Source of the DNA: Mastacembelus armatus
Lineage: Eukaryota > Chordata > Actinopteri > Synbranchiformes > Mastacembelidae
Length of the DNA: 64,000 nt
Direction of reading: 5' to 3'
Assembly (NCBI RefSeq): GCF_900324485.2
Contig: NC_046646.1
Span: 24,164,751 to 24,228,750, forward strand
This document shows, piece after piece, positions 1 to 12,641 of this stretch; within the stretch, counting starts at the first letter, position 1; each line of letters opens with the position of its first letter. Under the pieces are notes generated by a model, which was not told where the DNA came from, did not search any database, and saw only the letters and a program-made list of their open reading frames with translations. A program made the position numbers and the translations under genes.

Positions 1-500
1 TGATATTAAAGAACAAATCATTGTTAGTTTAAATAACGTTACTGGGGGCGAGGCAATAAAGGGACTGAGGCTAAAATAATATCATCACTTACTGGTAATT
101 ATAAATACGCCGAATTGATCAGTGCCTGTGTATTTATCGGAAACGCTAAAGGTTTTTAAATCGATCTTCAATCACCTGCGCTCTTTTCCCAGTAAAACTT
201 TACATTCCCAGTTTACCCAATGGGGTCCGGCCATGCGAAGGCGGTTTGCTAAGTGCTAACAGCAACAAGTGAATTTATTAACAAACAACGAAACTCGACA
301 AACGCGGCGCCCGTTAAAACGAGTCGGTGTTAAAAGCTGCTCGTCGGTGTTAACCGGTGGTTCCCAACGCGCCCGGTGCCGAGAGCTCGTTCCCCGTGAC
401 AGCCGGGAGTCCAAGTCACCTCACGCCGACACCTCCTGCTCTTCCGCCGGCCGCGAGAGAAGCCAGTCCCCGGTGTGCGGGGCCTAGTCCGGGCACTTAC

Positions 501-692
501 CGGCAGCAGCTCCTTCAGGGAACGGTTAACGGAGATGTCCTCCGCCTGCAGCTCCCCCTCCTCCACCTCCATGGGCTCAGCGTCGCGGGCATCTCCGTCC
601 GCCTCGGAGTCAGAGTCCGACTCGGAGCGGTCCGAGCCGCTGTCTGATTTCACGGACACCCGTAAGCTCCGCACCGCCGCCATAGCCGCCAA
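501..692 (-). CDS. ncbp3: NCBP3, first coding exon (partial gene)
   Basis: The exon encodes 64 residues starting MAAMAAVRSLRVSVKSDSGS and ending EDISVNRSLKELLP, then meets a GTAAGT donor in phase 0. Human NCBP3 starts MAAVRGLRVSVK, has PMEVEEGELE and RRSLKELIPDTS at the same places, and continues in the next exon. The second Met here (residue 4) aligns with the human start, so either ATG may be used. NCBP3 is the non-canonical cap-binding subunit that pairs with NCBP1 and acts in mRNA export in the nucleus. The acidic Ser/Asp/Glu-rich stretch (residues 16-40) is expanded relative to human. The rest of the gene lies beyond the left edge. The flanking 700-790 stretch is CpG-rich and presumably holds the 5' UTR and promoter. 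The match is strong but short. Confidence 0.85.
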
Positions 693-1411
693 CGACGGTG
701 ACTACTGCTGCGCTGACCCGGCAATGCTTCTCTGCCCTCCGGCCTCTTCTTCTTCGGCTCCTCGGTGCTGGAAGACCGCACCCTGAGCATGAGCGCCCCC
801 CGGTGGTGGAGGAAGTCCACAGCTCCTTTATGAAAACTGCTGAAACCCTCCTTGACTGCGTTTAAACTGTAGGCTGAAACAACAAACGAGTAAAGAAGGA
901 GCCAGGAAAATGCACTTAGTGTTTATGTGACAGCAACATTTCACTGTGTGGAGCTAATTTCTAACTAATAAAGACCCGTTGTCATAGTGAGACCAGTCGA
1001 CTGAGCGAAAACAGACTAAACCTCTCCTGAAGACTGTTATAGTCGGCTCTTCACTGGAAGCAAGAAGAACAAATACTTGTCAAAGACTTAAGACATTAGT
1101 TGACCAACCAAAAATTTTGTTTATAATTTTTTTCCATGGATTATGTTGCTTCTCCAGCTTATCATGTCACTGTAAATAAATATGTTCAGGTTTTAGACCA
1201 GACATAAAGACTCTGAGATTTTGTACACCAACTGGTCAATAAAAAAATAAATAATACATCACTTCCATTAACACAACAATAATAATAATGTGTGCAATGA
1301 TGAGATAGTTGCGATCCCTGATAACTTTGTAATCTGGACTAGACTGAGAAACTCAATGTAAATTTAAAGGTGGACTAACTCAAAGACAAATATTGAAAAA
1401 TTATGGTCATT
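693..1411. other. Intergenic: NCBP3 promoter side and RAP1GAP2 3' side
   Basis: This is AT-rich sequence apart from the CpG-rich first 100 bases. I see no coding exon. An AATAAA signal on the minus strand at 1412-1417 could end the RAP1GAP2 transcript. That would put the two minus-strand genes head to tail with about 0.7 kb between them. Confidence 0.4.
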
Positions 1412-3321
1412 TTTATTGAAGTTTGTTGAAGATTTTTTTTTTTACTTTTACAGTGAATTTTTAAATGAACAGGTCGATTTTAAAAGGAATAGAAAAATGC
1501 AGCTAAAATAACTAACCACAAAAAATCAGTGAGACAAAGTGCAAAAGTCTCATCCAGCAGAAACGTTATAATTTCATATAATTTTCATGCCAGAAATCTG
1601 TTTTCCATCATGAACATAAAAAATAAACACAAAAACATCATTTTGCTACATCTCCCTTTTTATCACGCTCCTTTCAAAATAAATTTTTACTTTTATTTTG
1701 AAAAAGACAAACCCTGAACACAGAACTTACACCTGAAATCAGAGAAAGACGAGGACAGAGTTTGTGCCTTCAGTGCAAAACAACAAGTACATTTAGTATT
1801 GAGTCAGTGACCTGGTTCACTCTGTACATATTTATTCTTCATGTTTATATAGTGAACAACCACAGGGCTTGTGACATTTTAGTGCAAAAAACACTTCGAT
1901 TTTTCAGTCAGTTTCCACTCAGTTATTTCTCACTTTCACTTTTTTGTTAATTTTGCATCAAATAACATTGAAGTTTTTTCTTCTTTTCATTTTTTAACAG
2001 CTCAGAGTCGAACCTGTGACCCACAGGAACATCCCCATGATGTTAATTTTTCACAGTGTTTTCTGTTTTCTCAGGGTCTTTACTATTGTTGCAGGTTTGA
2101 CACACAGTGCGGATGAAAATGACTAAGTCCTGGTCAACAATTTGACTGTAACGATGATGTTTGACATTACAATGGTCACTGAAGCATTTAAATGTAGAAT
2201 CATATTTAAACGTCTCTCACTGACCGCAGGATGAGCTCCAGCAGCTGTTTATCAACCAATCATCTCATGTTTACGGAGCAGGAGTCAAAGGAAACAAGAC
2301 TTCACGCATTTTTTTTGTTCTGAGGACCATGTTCTTTCTAAAACGTACATTTGCAGGGAAATCCTGCTAGTGTCTGTTTTTATGCTGATGATACCACTTT
2401 GTGTGCCAACAGCTGTGTATGTCCAACACCATTTATGTTGTTCTCTGGATATTGGTGTTACATTTGGATGTTACCTTGACTCTGTCTTCTGTGTGGATGA
2501 ATGAAAAGAAAGTCATCATATGAAAAGTGCAATACAGGTAAAGTTTGACTGATTGTGTCCTCTTCTATAGATAAAGACACAATACACCTGAACCACATCC
2601 TTCGGTTTTTGGCTCAAGTAACATGAGAAATGAGGCGTGTTTACAGCTGTTCTTTCAGTGTGTCAGCTACAGATTTAATGAACTTTCAAAGTATCAACAG
2701 GTAATTGGTGTTACAGGACTCAGAATGGGACTGGACTTCCTACAGAGTGTCAGACCTTTTTGAAATAACCACAACAACATCATTATGATATTATCAGGGT
2801 CATTTTCTCATTCACAGACATGGACAACAACTGTTGTCACAGGCTGATGAAGATGAAACAAGGTTGGTAAACAGGTGTGTGTTAAACGGACTTAGTAACC
2901 CTTCAAATCAACTCTCCGTATATTTAGAGACACGACCACCACAGCTCAGCCTCAGCAGAACTCTGGTGCACAGTCCTGCAGGTCTGAGTCCCTGTGAACG
3001 GAAAAGACGCAGCTGAAGATTCTCCAGCAGCGAAGCAGGAATGTCAAAGTGTTTTCCCTCTTTATCCTCAGTGTGTGCATATCTTCCTGTGGCTGTGGGG
3101 ACAGATTTTACTTTGATAAAATAACCAGGACACGTCAACTGATCCTCACACTGTCAAAGGATTGTACCATGTTTCTGGCCTGGGTTTAGGGGTCAGTTTA
3201 GAATCAGGTTTAGGTTAGGGTCAGGGTAAGGGAGTGCATTATGTCAGTGAGTGTCCTCACAAATATAGAAAGACAAACACAAGTGTTTGTGTGAGCTAGG
3301 CCATCAGAGTAAAGTCCTCAT
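1412..3321 (-). other. Presumed RAP1GAP2 3' UTR and flank
   Basis: No credible coding exon is visible. The stretch lies between the last RAP1GAP2 coding exon and a minus-strand AATAAA signal at 1412-1417, and is T-rich on the plus strand around 1900-2000. The 3' UTR assignment is inference from position. Confidence 0.35.
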
Positions 3322-3363
3322 TCACGTCTGTGTGGAGGTTGGACCGTGAGTCACCTTGTGTTT
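3322..3363 (-). CDS. rap1gap2: Possible last RAP1GAP2 coding exon
   Basis: Exon 4134-4204 ends after KLSHSAA at a strong GTAAGT donor in phase 0. The next good acceptor downstream, a TTTTCTTTCCAG ending at 3364, opens a frame encoding KHKVTHGPTSTQT followed by TGA. If the donor is not used, the frame instead reads through 27 more codons to a stop at 3996. Neither tail can be compared reliably with human, so this exon is tentative. Confidence 0.3.
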   Translation of the reverse strand, partial: KHKVTHGPTSTQT

Positions 3364-4133
3364 CTGGAAAGAAAACAAAGATTAAAAACTTCATCAAAGC
3401 TCAAACTACAAGAAACAACAAAACCGTTTTTCTTCAGTTTTCTTTAACTCTTTGTAATTTAAATGAGGACATAATCATAAACTCATCAGGTGAGTAGGTT
3501 TGGTGGAGGAAGTTATTTATTTATAGGTCAGCATTGTTTCCTGTTAATGTTCCATAAACATACAAATATAAAAGCTGTTGTATGTGCTAAAGAATGTTAA
3601 CCAGTACACTTATAATGCCCTAAATATTTATTAATCCTGTTCCCTGTTTACCACAGTGCTTTGTAGCGAGAAGTCCTCCGGGACAGTAGGGGGAGCACTT
3701 CTTTTTATGGTTTTTTCTAATTGTAAGTGCTTTAGGTATTTGTATCAATATTTCTGGTTTTATCTGTGCTTTCTCTCTTGCATGTGCCTGATTCTTTGTA
3801 TGAAACAAAGACACCATTTGTGCACAAACGTGGTGCTGTAGATACCTCCCACTGCCGTCCTCAGCCTAGTGTCCCTGCTGGAGACAAAGAGCATTACAGT
3901 CAGGACACAGAATCAGGCTGGTCCTTAAAACTGTTTGTTGTTGTCTGAGGTATAAATATGACTGTGTGGATAAATAAATGAGTTAATCATGTGACTTAAA
4001 CTTCCATCACAGAGACAAAAGCATCAGGTATGTGTTTATTCTGGATACATTCAACGCAGCTGTAACACACACTAACACACACACCTGCTGACTGATTCTG
4101 CTCATCAATAATTTCGATTATCGACAGACTTAC

Positions 4134-7100
4134 GGCAGCAGAGTGGCTCAGCTTGTCGAAACGAAACTTGAGGTTGGATCTGGGAGAGTTTTTGTTTCTC
4201 ATCTCTAAAAGTGAACAGAGGAAACAAACATCCAGACTGAGAGGAAGCAGAACACATGGCATCATCGTAAAATAAACAGAAATGGTTTAGTGGAGCCGAA
4301 ACGTTGACAGGTGTGACAGTTAAGTGAATATTTAGGTTTTTGTGTGCAAATGTTTTGCTGAACCTGTTGGGCTGTGACAGATGAGCACTGGACTTGAACT
4401 TTGACCCTCCACCGTTGCAGCCTGAGCGAGCTAAAGGCAGAAACACAGATTAATACAAATAAAAAGTAATTTTTCAAAAAGGTGATTAAATGAAACAACG
4501 TTTTGACTCCTCATCAGAAGCTGACACATCAAATTATTCAGTGTTTCCAAGATGAACCAGATCACAACCTGGATATAGTGAAACACTGAATTTCTATTCA
4601 ATAAATCACTTTTTGTGGGAGCATTAATGTTTGGGCACTGTTTGAGACTTTTACTGTGAAAAAACTAAAATTTAACATTTCACCTCCCGTGTTACTGCCT
4701 TCTAGTGAACAGCTGCTTATGAGGTAAAAAGGCCCACATCTCATTGCTGCTCTGTCGCCATGATCTTTCCTCTGGGGCCACCCTCAGTACAAACTCTAAG
4801 CGTCTAAGAGCAGAAACGTGTTTGTTCTTTCGTATTGTGGCTGTGGCTGCTGACCAGGTGAGTGTCGTCAGCAGGGACGCTGAAGCTGCAGGTGCTGGAT
4901 GTCGACCTGGAAATCTTACTGCTCTCCTTCTTCATGTGAATCCTGTAGATTTAAAAAAGCATCTTAGAACATCTGTTCAGTTTCAGAGCTCCTCTACCTG
5001 ATTTCTCCTCAGCCTCTAGAAGCTGTAATGAGTCTAAACTAACTCCACCATAAGCCCTGCCTTCCCGCTCTTTGCCCCTCCCATTCCGACCTGTTCCTGA
5101 AGCTACAACATGAACTATGGATGCCTGGTTGGAACAAACTGTAGAAAAGACTACCCAGCTTCTAGGGGGCTTTATGATTGCGATGGGAACATTGAACTAT
5201 CACTAACACCTGAAACAGAAATAAGCTGATGGAAGGTGTTTTCAGCAGAGGGCTCCGCCATGGCTGGTTGTTGGAAACAACTACTGGCCTTTGAAAAAAC
5301 GCTTCTTCTAACCTTGGCTAGGTGGCAGGCAGGACTCATTTACTTTGCCAACACAGGGTAGAGAAGTTGGTGGTCAAAAGCTGTGCAGGCTATGATAAAT
5401 GTGATTCTGATGGAGCTGCTGAAAGACCAGTTACTCACTTACCTGTCCCGTTGTCCCGCCTCTGGAGAGCTGGGATTGGACGGCAGCTCGGAACTCACCT
5501 CCGGTGTCGGCTGGCAGCTGTCAAAGCTCTTCTGTTCACTGAGGAGACTGACACATTCACAATGTTAAAGAAGTCTTTGTATCACAAAAAAGGAAAGAAA
5601 ATACACCTTATAATGATTTCTGGTCTGATTTACAAAGAATAGAAATGTGGATTCAGCAGCAAACAGATCAGAAAACAAAAAGTTACCTTCTGTAGTTGTG
5701 TTTCTCTGTTTGGCTGTCGACACTCAGCAGACGAGGGAAAAGTCCCGAACGCCTCTTCACAGGAGATTTCACATTCAACTGAGACACAAAATCAGAGCAG
5801 CTGTGAATGAGGACAAACACTGCAGAGTCCTTCCAACAACTGTCAGGACCCAGTATTGATGACAAACAATAAGCACTGGAAGATGAACGACAGCTCTGGC
5901 CTTGGCTCACCTCAGTGCTGATGTGTGCCAGACCTCCCCCACTCACACTGGTGGGCAGACCTGCACCACCCCGCGACATGGTCTCCATGGAGACGCTCCG
6001 CCCTCGCATCGCCCTCTGAGAACAACAGGAAAGTTTGTATTGAAAGTCAAAACACACCAATAACAGTGTTAGACATAACCTGTGTGGTTTTCTTGTAAAC
6101 ATTAAGCTGGATTTATCATGTAAACATGTAAACATCTATGCAGACCTATGCAGACAAAAATGTAATGGGTAACGGTGATTGACACAATGTTAGAAAGCAT
6201 CACAGGAAAGAGTGGAAGGATGAAAAAAGAAATGGAAAGTGATTTAAAGAAATGGAAGTACAGTTTTAAAATGAAACACACCTTGATGGACTTCAGCAGT
6301 CCTCCATGGGCATGTCCGTTCTCGGCTCGACCCTCTTCCTCTAGACATGAAGTCAATCCCAGCATGCTCTGAGAGCGTCTCTGCAGCTCATCATGGAGAC
6401 TGTCGAGCAGGGCAGCCCGGGTACGCTCCTACACAAATACACATTCATAATAATGAATAATTTCCTGAAATGCAGGATTTGAGCATAGGTATCATGTGTG
6501 ATGTGGTCCAGGAGCAGCATTTAGACAGAAAACAAAAGGCCCTAGAACCGAGCCCTGTGGAACACCACAGCTGAGAGAGAAGAGGACTACTTAGCTACAT
6601 TGAATTTTAAATTTAAAACCCTTCATAATTACATTAACAGGGGGAATCAGTACTAAGGGATATAAAGACTATCTCCTCTAACATTAATAAATAAAAGATT
6701 TCTTAATCTCACATATTGGGGAATCTGGGATAAAAGAAACTATATAAAAACTTTTTGCATTTTTCAACAAATAAATGATCAATCCACTCAGACAGAAGTA
6801 GTAGACAAGAAGTAGTTAAAAATACAGCTGAGACAAAAGCAGCAGCACATCAACACATATGTCATCTTCAGCTGTTTTTACCTCCAGTCGGGCGAAGCGA
6901 TCGCTCTTGTAACAGGCCAGCTCTGCGTTGATGAGTTTAGTGAGAAGAAACTCTCTGAACTCTGGACCCTGAAAATCAAATTCGTGGTTATTAAATGTTT
7001 TGCTGCATTTAATAACTATTTCATGTCATGTCAACTTGTGGCACATCACCAGACTCTGTCTCACCTTCTTAAAGATGGAGGGATTTGGAAGGGGCGGGCC

Positions 7101-10100
7101 AAATGACGGTACGTCTTCTCGTGCTGTGATGGACACCTGTCAGTCACAACAGTTTCATTGATAAACCACAGGCAGAAACAGAAACCTTACTGGTTTTCTG
7201 AATATGTCCTCCTGTACCATATTCAAAATGTTCTAAGGACAGAAGGTGCCGTACAGATTATAAAGCAAATTAATAATCTCTGATTTGGGTGTAATTAAAA
7301 TTTGACTTGACAAAATGTTTATGTCAGTGTCATTCTCTGTGATTCTGTCAGGTCCTGTCTCAGTTTAACCACAACAGGAGAAAACAGAAGACAAACCAAA
7401 GCTGCATTTCATCCAAATCCTTTTCAAACTGCTCATTCTGCTTTGCTGGAAGAAACTTGTACATTTATATTCTTAAGAAGTTTAAGAAAATCATAAAAAT
7501 ATATTAACAATTAAATGTAAGTGGAGTAGGTCTCAGGTTCAGCTCTACCTTGTAGGTGGTGTTGTCAGAGCAGGGCTCCTCCACCTGCACCAGGATGAAG
7601 GCGTGGAGGAAGTTGGAGGCGATCATGTCTGGGACAAACGGTGTGGCCTCTTCTTGAAACACCACTGCCACGATGTCATTGCCAATGTGACGTTTCCTCT
7701 GAAGCTGAAGTAGACAGAGGTGTGTAGTTACTCTGTAGGTTAAACCCTGTCAAGCTGTAGTCACAAAAACCATGACTCGTCATGTGTGAAGCTGACTCGT
7801 GTGAGGGTGACTCCTCCTGTGTGATGCTGACTCATATCATGTGATGCTGATTTGTTCTGTGACTGTGACTCGTCCCGTGTGACGCTGACTCGTCCTGTGT
7901 GATGCTGACTCATGCTGTGTAACACTGACTCGTCCTGTGTGGTGCTGACTCATATTGTGTGATGCTGACTCGTCCTGAGTGATGCTGACTCATGCTGTGT
8001 AACACTGACTCGTCCTGTGTGGCGCTGACTCATTCTGTGTGACGCTGACTTGTCCTGTATGATGCTGACTCGTTCTGTGTGATGCTGACTCGTCCTGCGT
8101 GATGCTGACTCATTCTGTGACGCTGACTCATTCTGTGTGACGCTGACTCGTCCTGTATGACGCTGACTCGTTCTGTGTGATGCTGACTTGTCCTGTATGA
8201 CGCTGACTCGTTCTGTGTGACGCTGACTCATTCTGTGTGACGCTGACTCGTCCTGTATGACGCTGACTCGTCCTGCGTCATGCTGACTTATGCTGTGTAA
8301 CCCTGACTCATCCTGTGTGGCGCTGACTCATTCTGTGTGACGCTGACTCGTCCTGTATGACGCTGACTCGTTCTGTGTGACGCTGACTCATGTGTCAGGT
8401 GATGCTGAGTCGTGTTGGATGTCTACCTGCTGTGTGTCTCCCTCTGTGAAGGGTAGTTTGGTGGACACGTGGAACATAATCTCCTGTTGTCTGTGAACAG
8501 TGTAGACGGACTGAGAACCTGTCTGACCATGGGAGACATCCAGACCCCCCCGAAACCTGCATAGAGGAAGGAGGAACCAGTTAGCTTTTATTTTTTTCAT
8601 TTCATTAGCTTAGACTAAACAGAAATATGTGAACTCTGTTTTCTCTTTTATTTAAAAAAACACAATTTAAATGTTTTCATTTCGTCCAAAGAATTGTCAA
8701 AATCCAACAATATTCTGAAGAGCATGAAAAACAGAAAAATTCACATCATGTAAAAAAGACATTCGACTATTGCTGATTTATTTTCTCTTGGTGGATAAAT
8801 CAAATCCTGTCCAGGGTGGACCCCTGCCTTTCACCCAAAGAAAGGTGGGATAGGCTCCAGCAGATCCCTGGGACCCTGGTTAGGAATAAGGGGGTATAGA
8901 TGATGGATGGATGGATAAATCAAATTCTTGTCACGGCTCTAAAAACGAAAACATCTGGAGTCAGTTGGTGCTGACTGAGGTTGTGTGTGTCTGTACTGAG
9001 ACGATGACTTCAATAGAACCAGGATTTTACAGTTTTCTCTCACCCTTTGAAGTCCTGAAGCTCCACTGTGTCTCCCAGCAGCTGCAGGAACTCTGTGAAG
9101 GCTGGCGTCTCCTCGGTGTTCCTGAACAGCTCCTCCTCAGACACCTGGAGGACAGGTGACAGATCCGTCACATATCAACTGCACCACATCTGTCACATCT
9201 CAGCACAAACTGTCGTCAGCTCAGTCACAACAAACAGCAAACACCAAAATCTATGTCACATCTGTCACAGCAGCTGCCGTGAGGTGCTATCACTTAAACA
9301 GACCAGAGACTTTTTGTCATTTGATGAATAAAAGACGTAAATAGCCAGAGTCGGTCAGTAGGTACCTGTCCAAATCTCTGGTAAATGACTCCAAACTTGA
9401 AGGTGTTGTTCACCTCGTGCTCGTCGTAGTTCACTATCAGCTGAGATGCCTGGTGACACACATGTCAGATAAAAATCAGACCAACATGATCACGTCTGGC
9501 GTTCAGCAGGAAGCTGAGTGTGACGTGAGGTTCTCTGGGCTCACCTTCGGGTAGAGGACGGGACTGAAACGCAGACCTGCAGCTTCGTCACACAGCAGCT
9601 TCAGGAGCAACGACACAAAGACAGAAGGTTGTGAGTCAAAACTGTGGCTGGTTTATTTCATTAAAACATTTTGCTTCTGCACTCACTGGAGAAAGTAAGG
9701 AAAGTGTTCTTGTTATAAGGGGATTTAAGGCTTGACAGGTGTCTTCTCTGGGGGTGGGGTCACAATGACGTTTACGCTCTGACGTTAGTGTTTCACAGTC
9801 ACAGATTATAACACAGATTATAACAGTCACTGCAGTGGCTCTGGTCCGGGCCCCTTTTGGCCCCTGAGCCTTTGCTCAGTAATCCATCCCTGACAATCAG
9901 CTACTTGTGTGTCTGTGTGTGTTTGTTTACCTTGGCCAGCTCTGGCACGCTGGGGATGTCGGGCAGCTCTGTCAGTGGCAGTTTGTGATAAACGCTTTTC
10001 ATCCGAGACCTGAAGGAACAGAAGAGACCAACCTCACACCAGAGTCCGAACCTGGTCATGTACCTGATGGTATCAGTTACAGTTACATGGACACTATTTC

Positions 10101-10484
10101 TTCAGCAGCATGTCTGACTGAGCAGGTTATTAGTGGAATATTAGTGTCAGTTACTGAGATGGCAGAGCAGGAAACACATGCCTGTACACAGGACTGGATC
10201 AGCAGGAAACACTTTTACAACATTCTACACTGAGAAAGAAACATAAACTGAACTGGAATCATGCTTTACTTAAAGGTCCAGCCCAGTCTGGACCTGGTTT
10301 TTGGAAACAGGCGGGCCTCCCATTGTTGGTGAGGAAGAACCATGTGAGCCAGGTCAGCGGTGTGGCTCCCTGCTGGGTTTGTAATGGTTTTTGGACAACA
10401 ATGGAGGTCTACGGCTCAGACCCATAAGCTGAACGAGGTTCTGGATTCACACACATTCATTAGTGCTGTCAGTCTCTGGATGGG

Positions 10485-10532
<48 letters not shown>

Positions 10533-11088
10533 GTGTGTGTGTGTGTACCTGATGATAACATGCAGATGCTCCTGCTCCTTGTCTTCCTCGTGCCTCACAG
10601 ACAGCAGCAGGTTTCCCAGACTGCTGGCTGAACAGGAGAAGTTTAAATGCTCCTGAAACAGAGACAGAATATTGTGTTGGATTTTGCTCGTGTGTGTTTG
10701 TTTGTCGTCCTTCCTGCTTCCCGAGGGGGGGGGGGGTTCCCTGATGTGATTCGAGGGTCTAAGTTGTACAGGTTATAAAGGAAGATATTTCTGTAGTATC
10801 TTAATAAAATTGTGAGGCTTTGTGATTTTTGACTGTGATGTAGTTCTCACCCTTCCCAAGAAGTGCTTCCTGTACGCACGCGCAGCCTCATTGATCACCT
10901 CCAGTCGGTACCCATAATCCCCTGGGTGGGCGTCTCCCTCCTCTCTTCCTCCCAGTGCTCCTCTTCCCACCTCCTCCTCCCCCTGGCTCTCCAGGGAGGC
11001 AGGGGGATCCTCGGGACCCTCGATCCAGTAACCTCCAAACTCTGGCAGGATGACCTGAGGGTATGGCCCCCCCCCTCTCCAACACCTG

Positions 11089-11133
<45 letters not shown>

Positions 11134-11426
11134 CGTGTGGATTTAACTTATTGTTGGACTGTTTCATTATTTATTATTCAATAAATAAACCATAGCATAA
11201 ATAAATCCAACCTTATCATAGTGACATTGTGATGATCAGTGTGTGATAATAAAAACATTTTTAACATTCGTTCATGTTAACCCTCATTCTGTGCTTCATT
11301 AAAATCCTGGTCTGATTCAAGGAGGAACATGTTCGGCTGACGAGGTCTGAGCTCACCTCCTCGATTCGTGGGTACGGGATGTAGTCGTCCTGGAAGAAAC
11401 AACAAGGTTACACACATGAATCTTAT

Positions 11427-11476
<50 letters not shown>

Positions 11477-12605
11477 AAACAGCTGAGTGATGGTGCCAAC
11501 ATGACAGTAACTGTATTTACTGTGACACACACAAACAGACCTGTAACACACAGAAACGACAAACTGGACAAAACCTTCTTCTTTAGTGACCAATGAATGT
11601 GATGCAACCTGAGATTTAACCTCAGCAGTGTTTTCACGAATGTTTCTGAAGAATTTAAAATGTGTCGTCATATGAAACAAACTGCTCTGAAACAGTCACC
11701 AGAGATTCTCTCACAGGACCATTTAAAATCTGAGAAGTCTCAAACATCCACAGTCGAAATGTGACTAGTTCTGCTTCAGTGTGAGAACACAAAGACTCAG
11801 AATGGATGGACACGAGGACAGACAGGTGGACAGACGTGCCTTCTGTCTCTGAGGGTTTGTCTTCATCTCTGCAGCTTCTGGCACCTGCTGCATCAGCGCC
11901 AGGAAAAGAAAACACTGTTAAAATAAAAATCCCCTGCAGATAATTTGACTAAAGACGGAAACATTTTAAAGTATAATTGTTCTTATTTTTCCTTTATCGA
12001 ACAAACAGGAGGAAACGGGTCATTTTTTGGGGACTAATTTCACCGGCGGATGAATCCACATTCACTCTTCAGTGAGAAGAAGCAACATCTCACTGATGGT
12101 TTTACAGACTCTGGACACAGAGACAGGAGCAGGGCTCAACAGCCTGGCCCAGGACTATAACACAGGGCAGAACTAGTGCAGGATGTTTGGATCTGTAACA
12201 TTTCTGCTCCCAGGCCAAACTGAAGCTAAATGAGCACCGGGTGAGTTCAGCTGCTGCTGTTTGTGAGAAAAACATTTCGTTTAGCAGAAAACGAGGAAAA
12301 TAAGCTTCTGTTCATTAATTCACACACACACACAGAGTTTCAGCTTAACAGCTCTGACAGCAGGAAGAGCACGTTTCAGAAAACCATGATGAGTTCGGGG
12401 AAAACAGAAGAAGAAGAAATTCAGATTAAATTTTACCTCCATCTTGTCCATCAGGTCAAAGAAATGAGCCGACTGGGGACAGAGACAAATGTTAATGTGG
12501 TTTACAGAAACGTACACAGATGATTCAGACTTTAGACTCCACTGCAGATCTGGCAACGCACTCAGTTTGGTTCTCAAAAGCACATATGTAAAGTAGTAAC
12601 ACAAA

Positions 12606-12641
<36 letters not shown>

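Noticed and set aside
4262-4446. Possible extra RAP1GAP2 exon near 4,375-4,436
   Set aside because: An acceptor-like CTTTAG is present, but the encoded [17 protein letters not shown] segment could not be matched to the family and the donor is weak. It is left out of the exon model.
7950-8231. 93-residue frame rich in Ser, His, Gln and Thr
   Set aside because: It is a by-product of the 20-bp minisatellite in a RAP1GAP2 intron.
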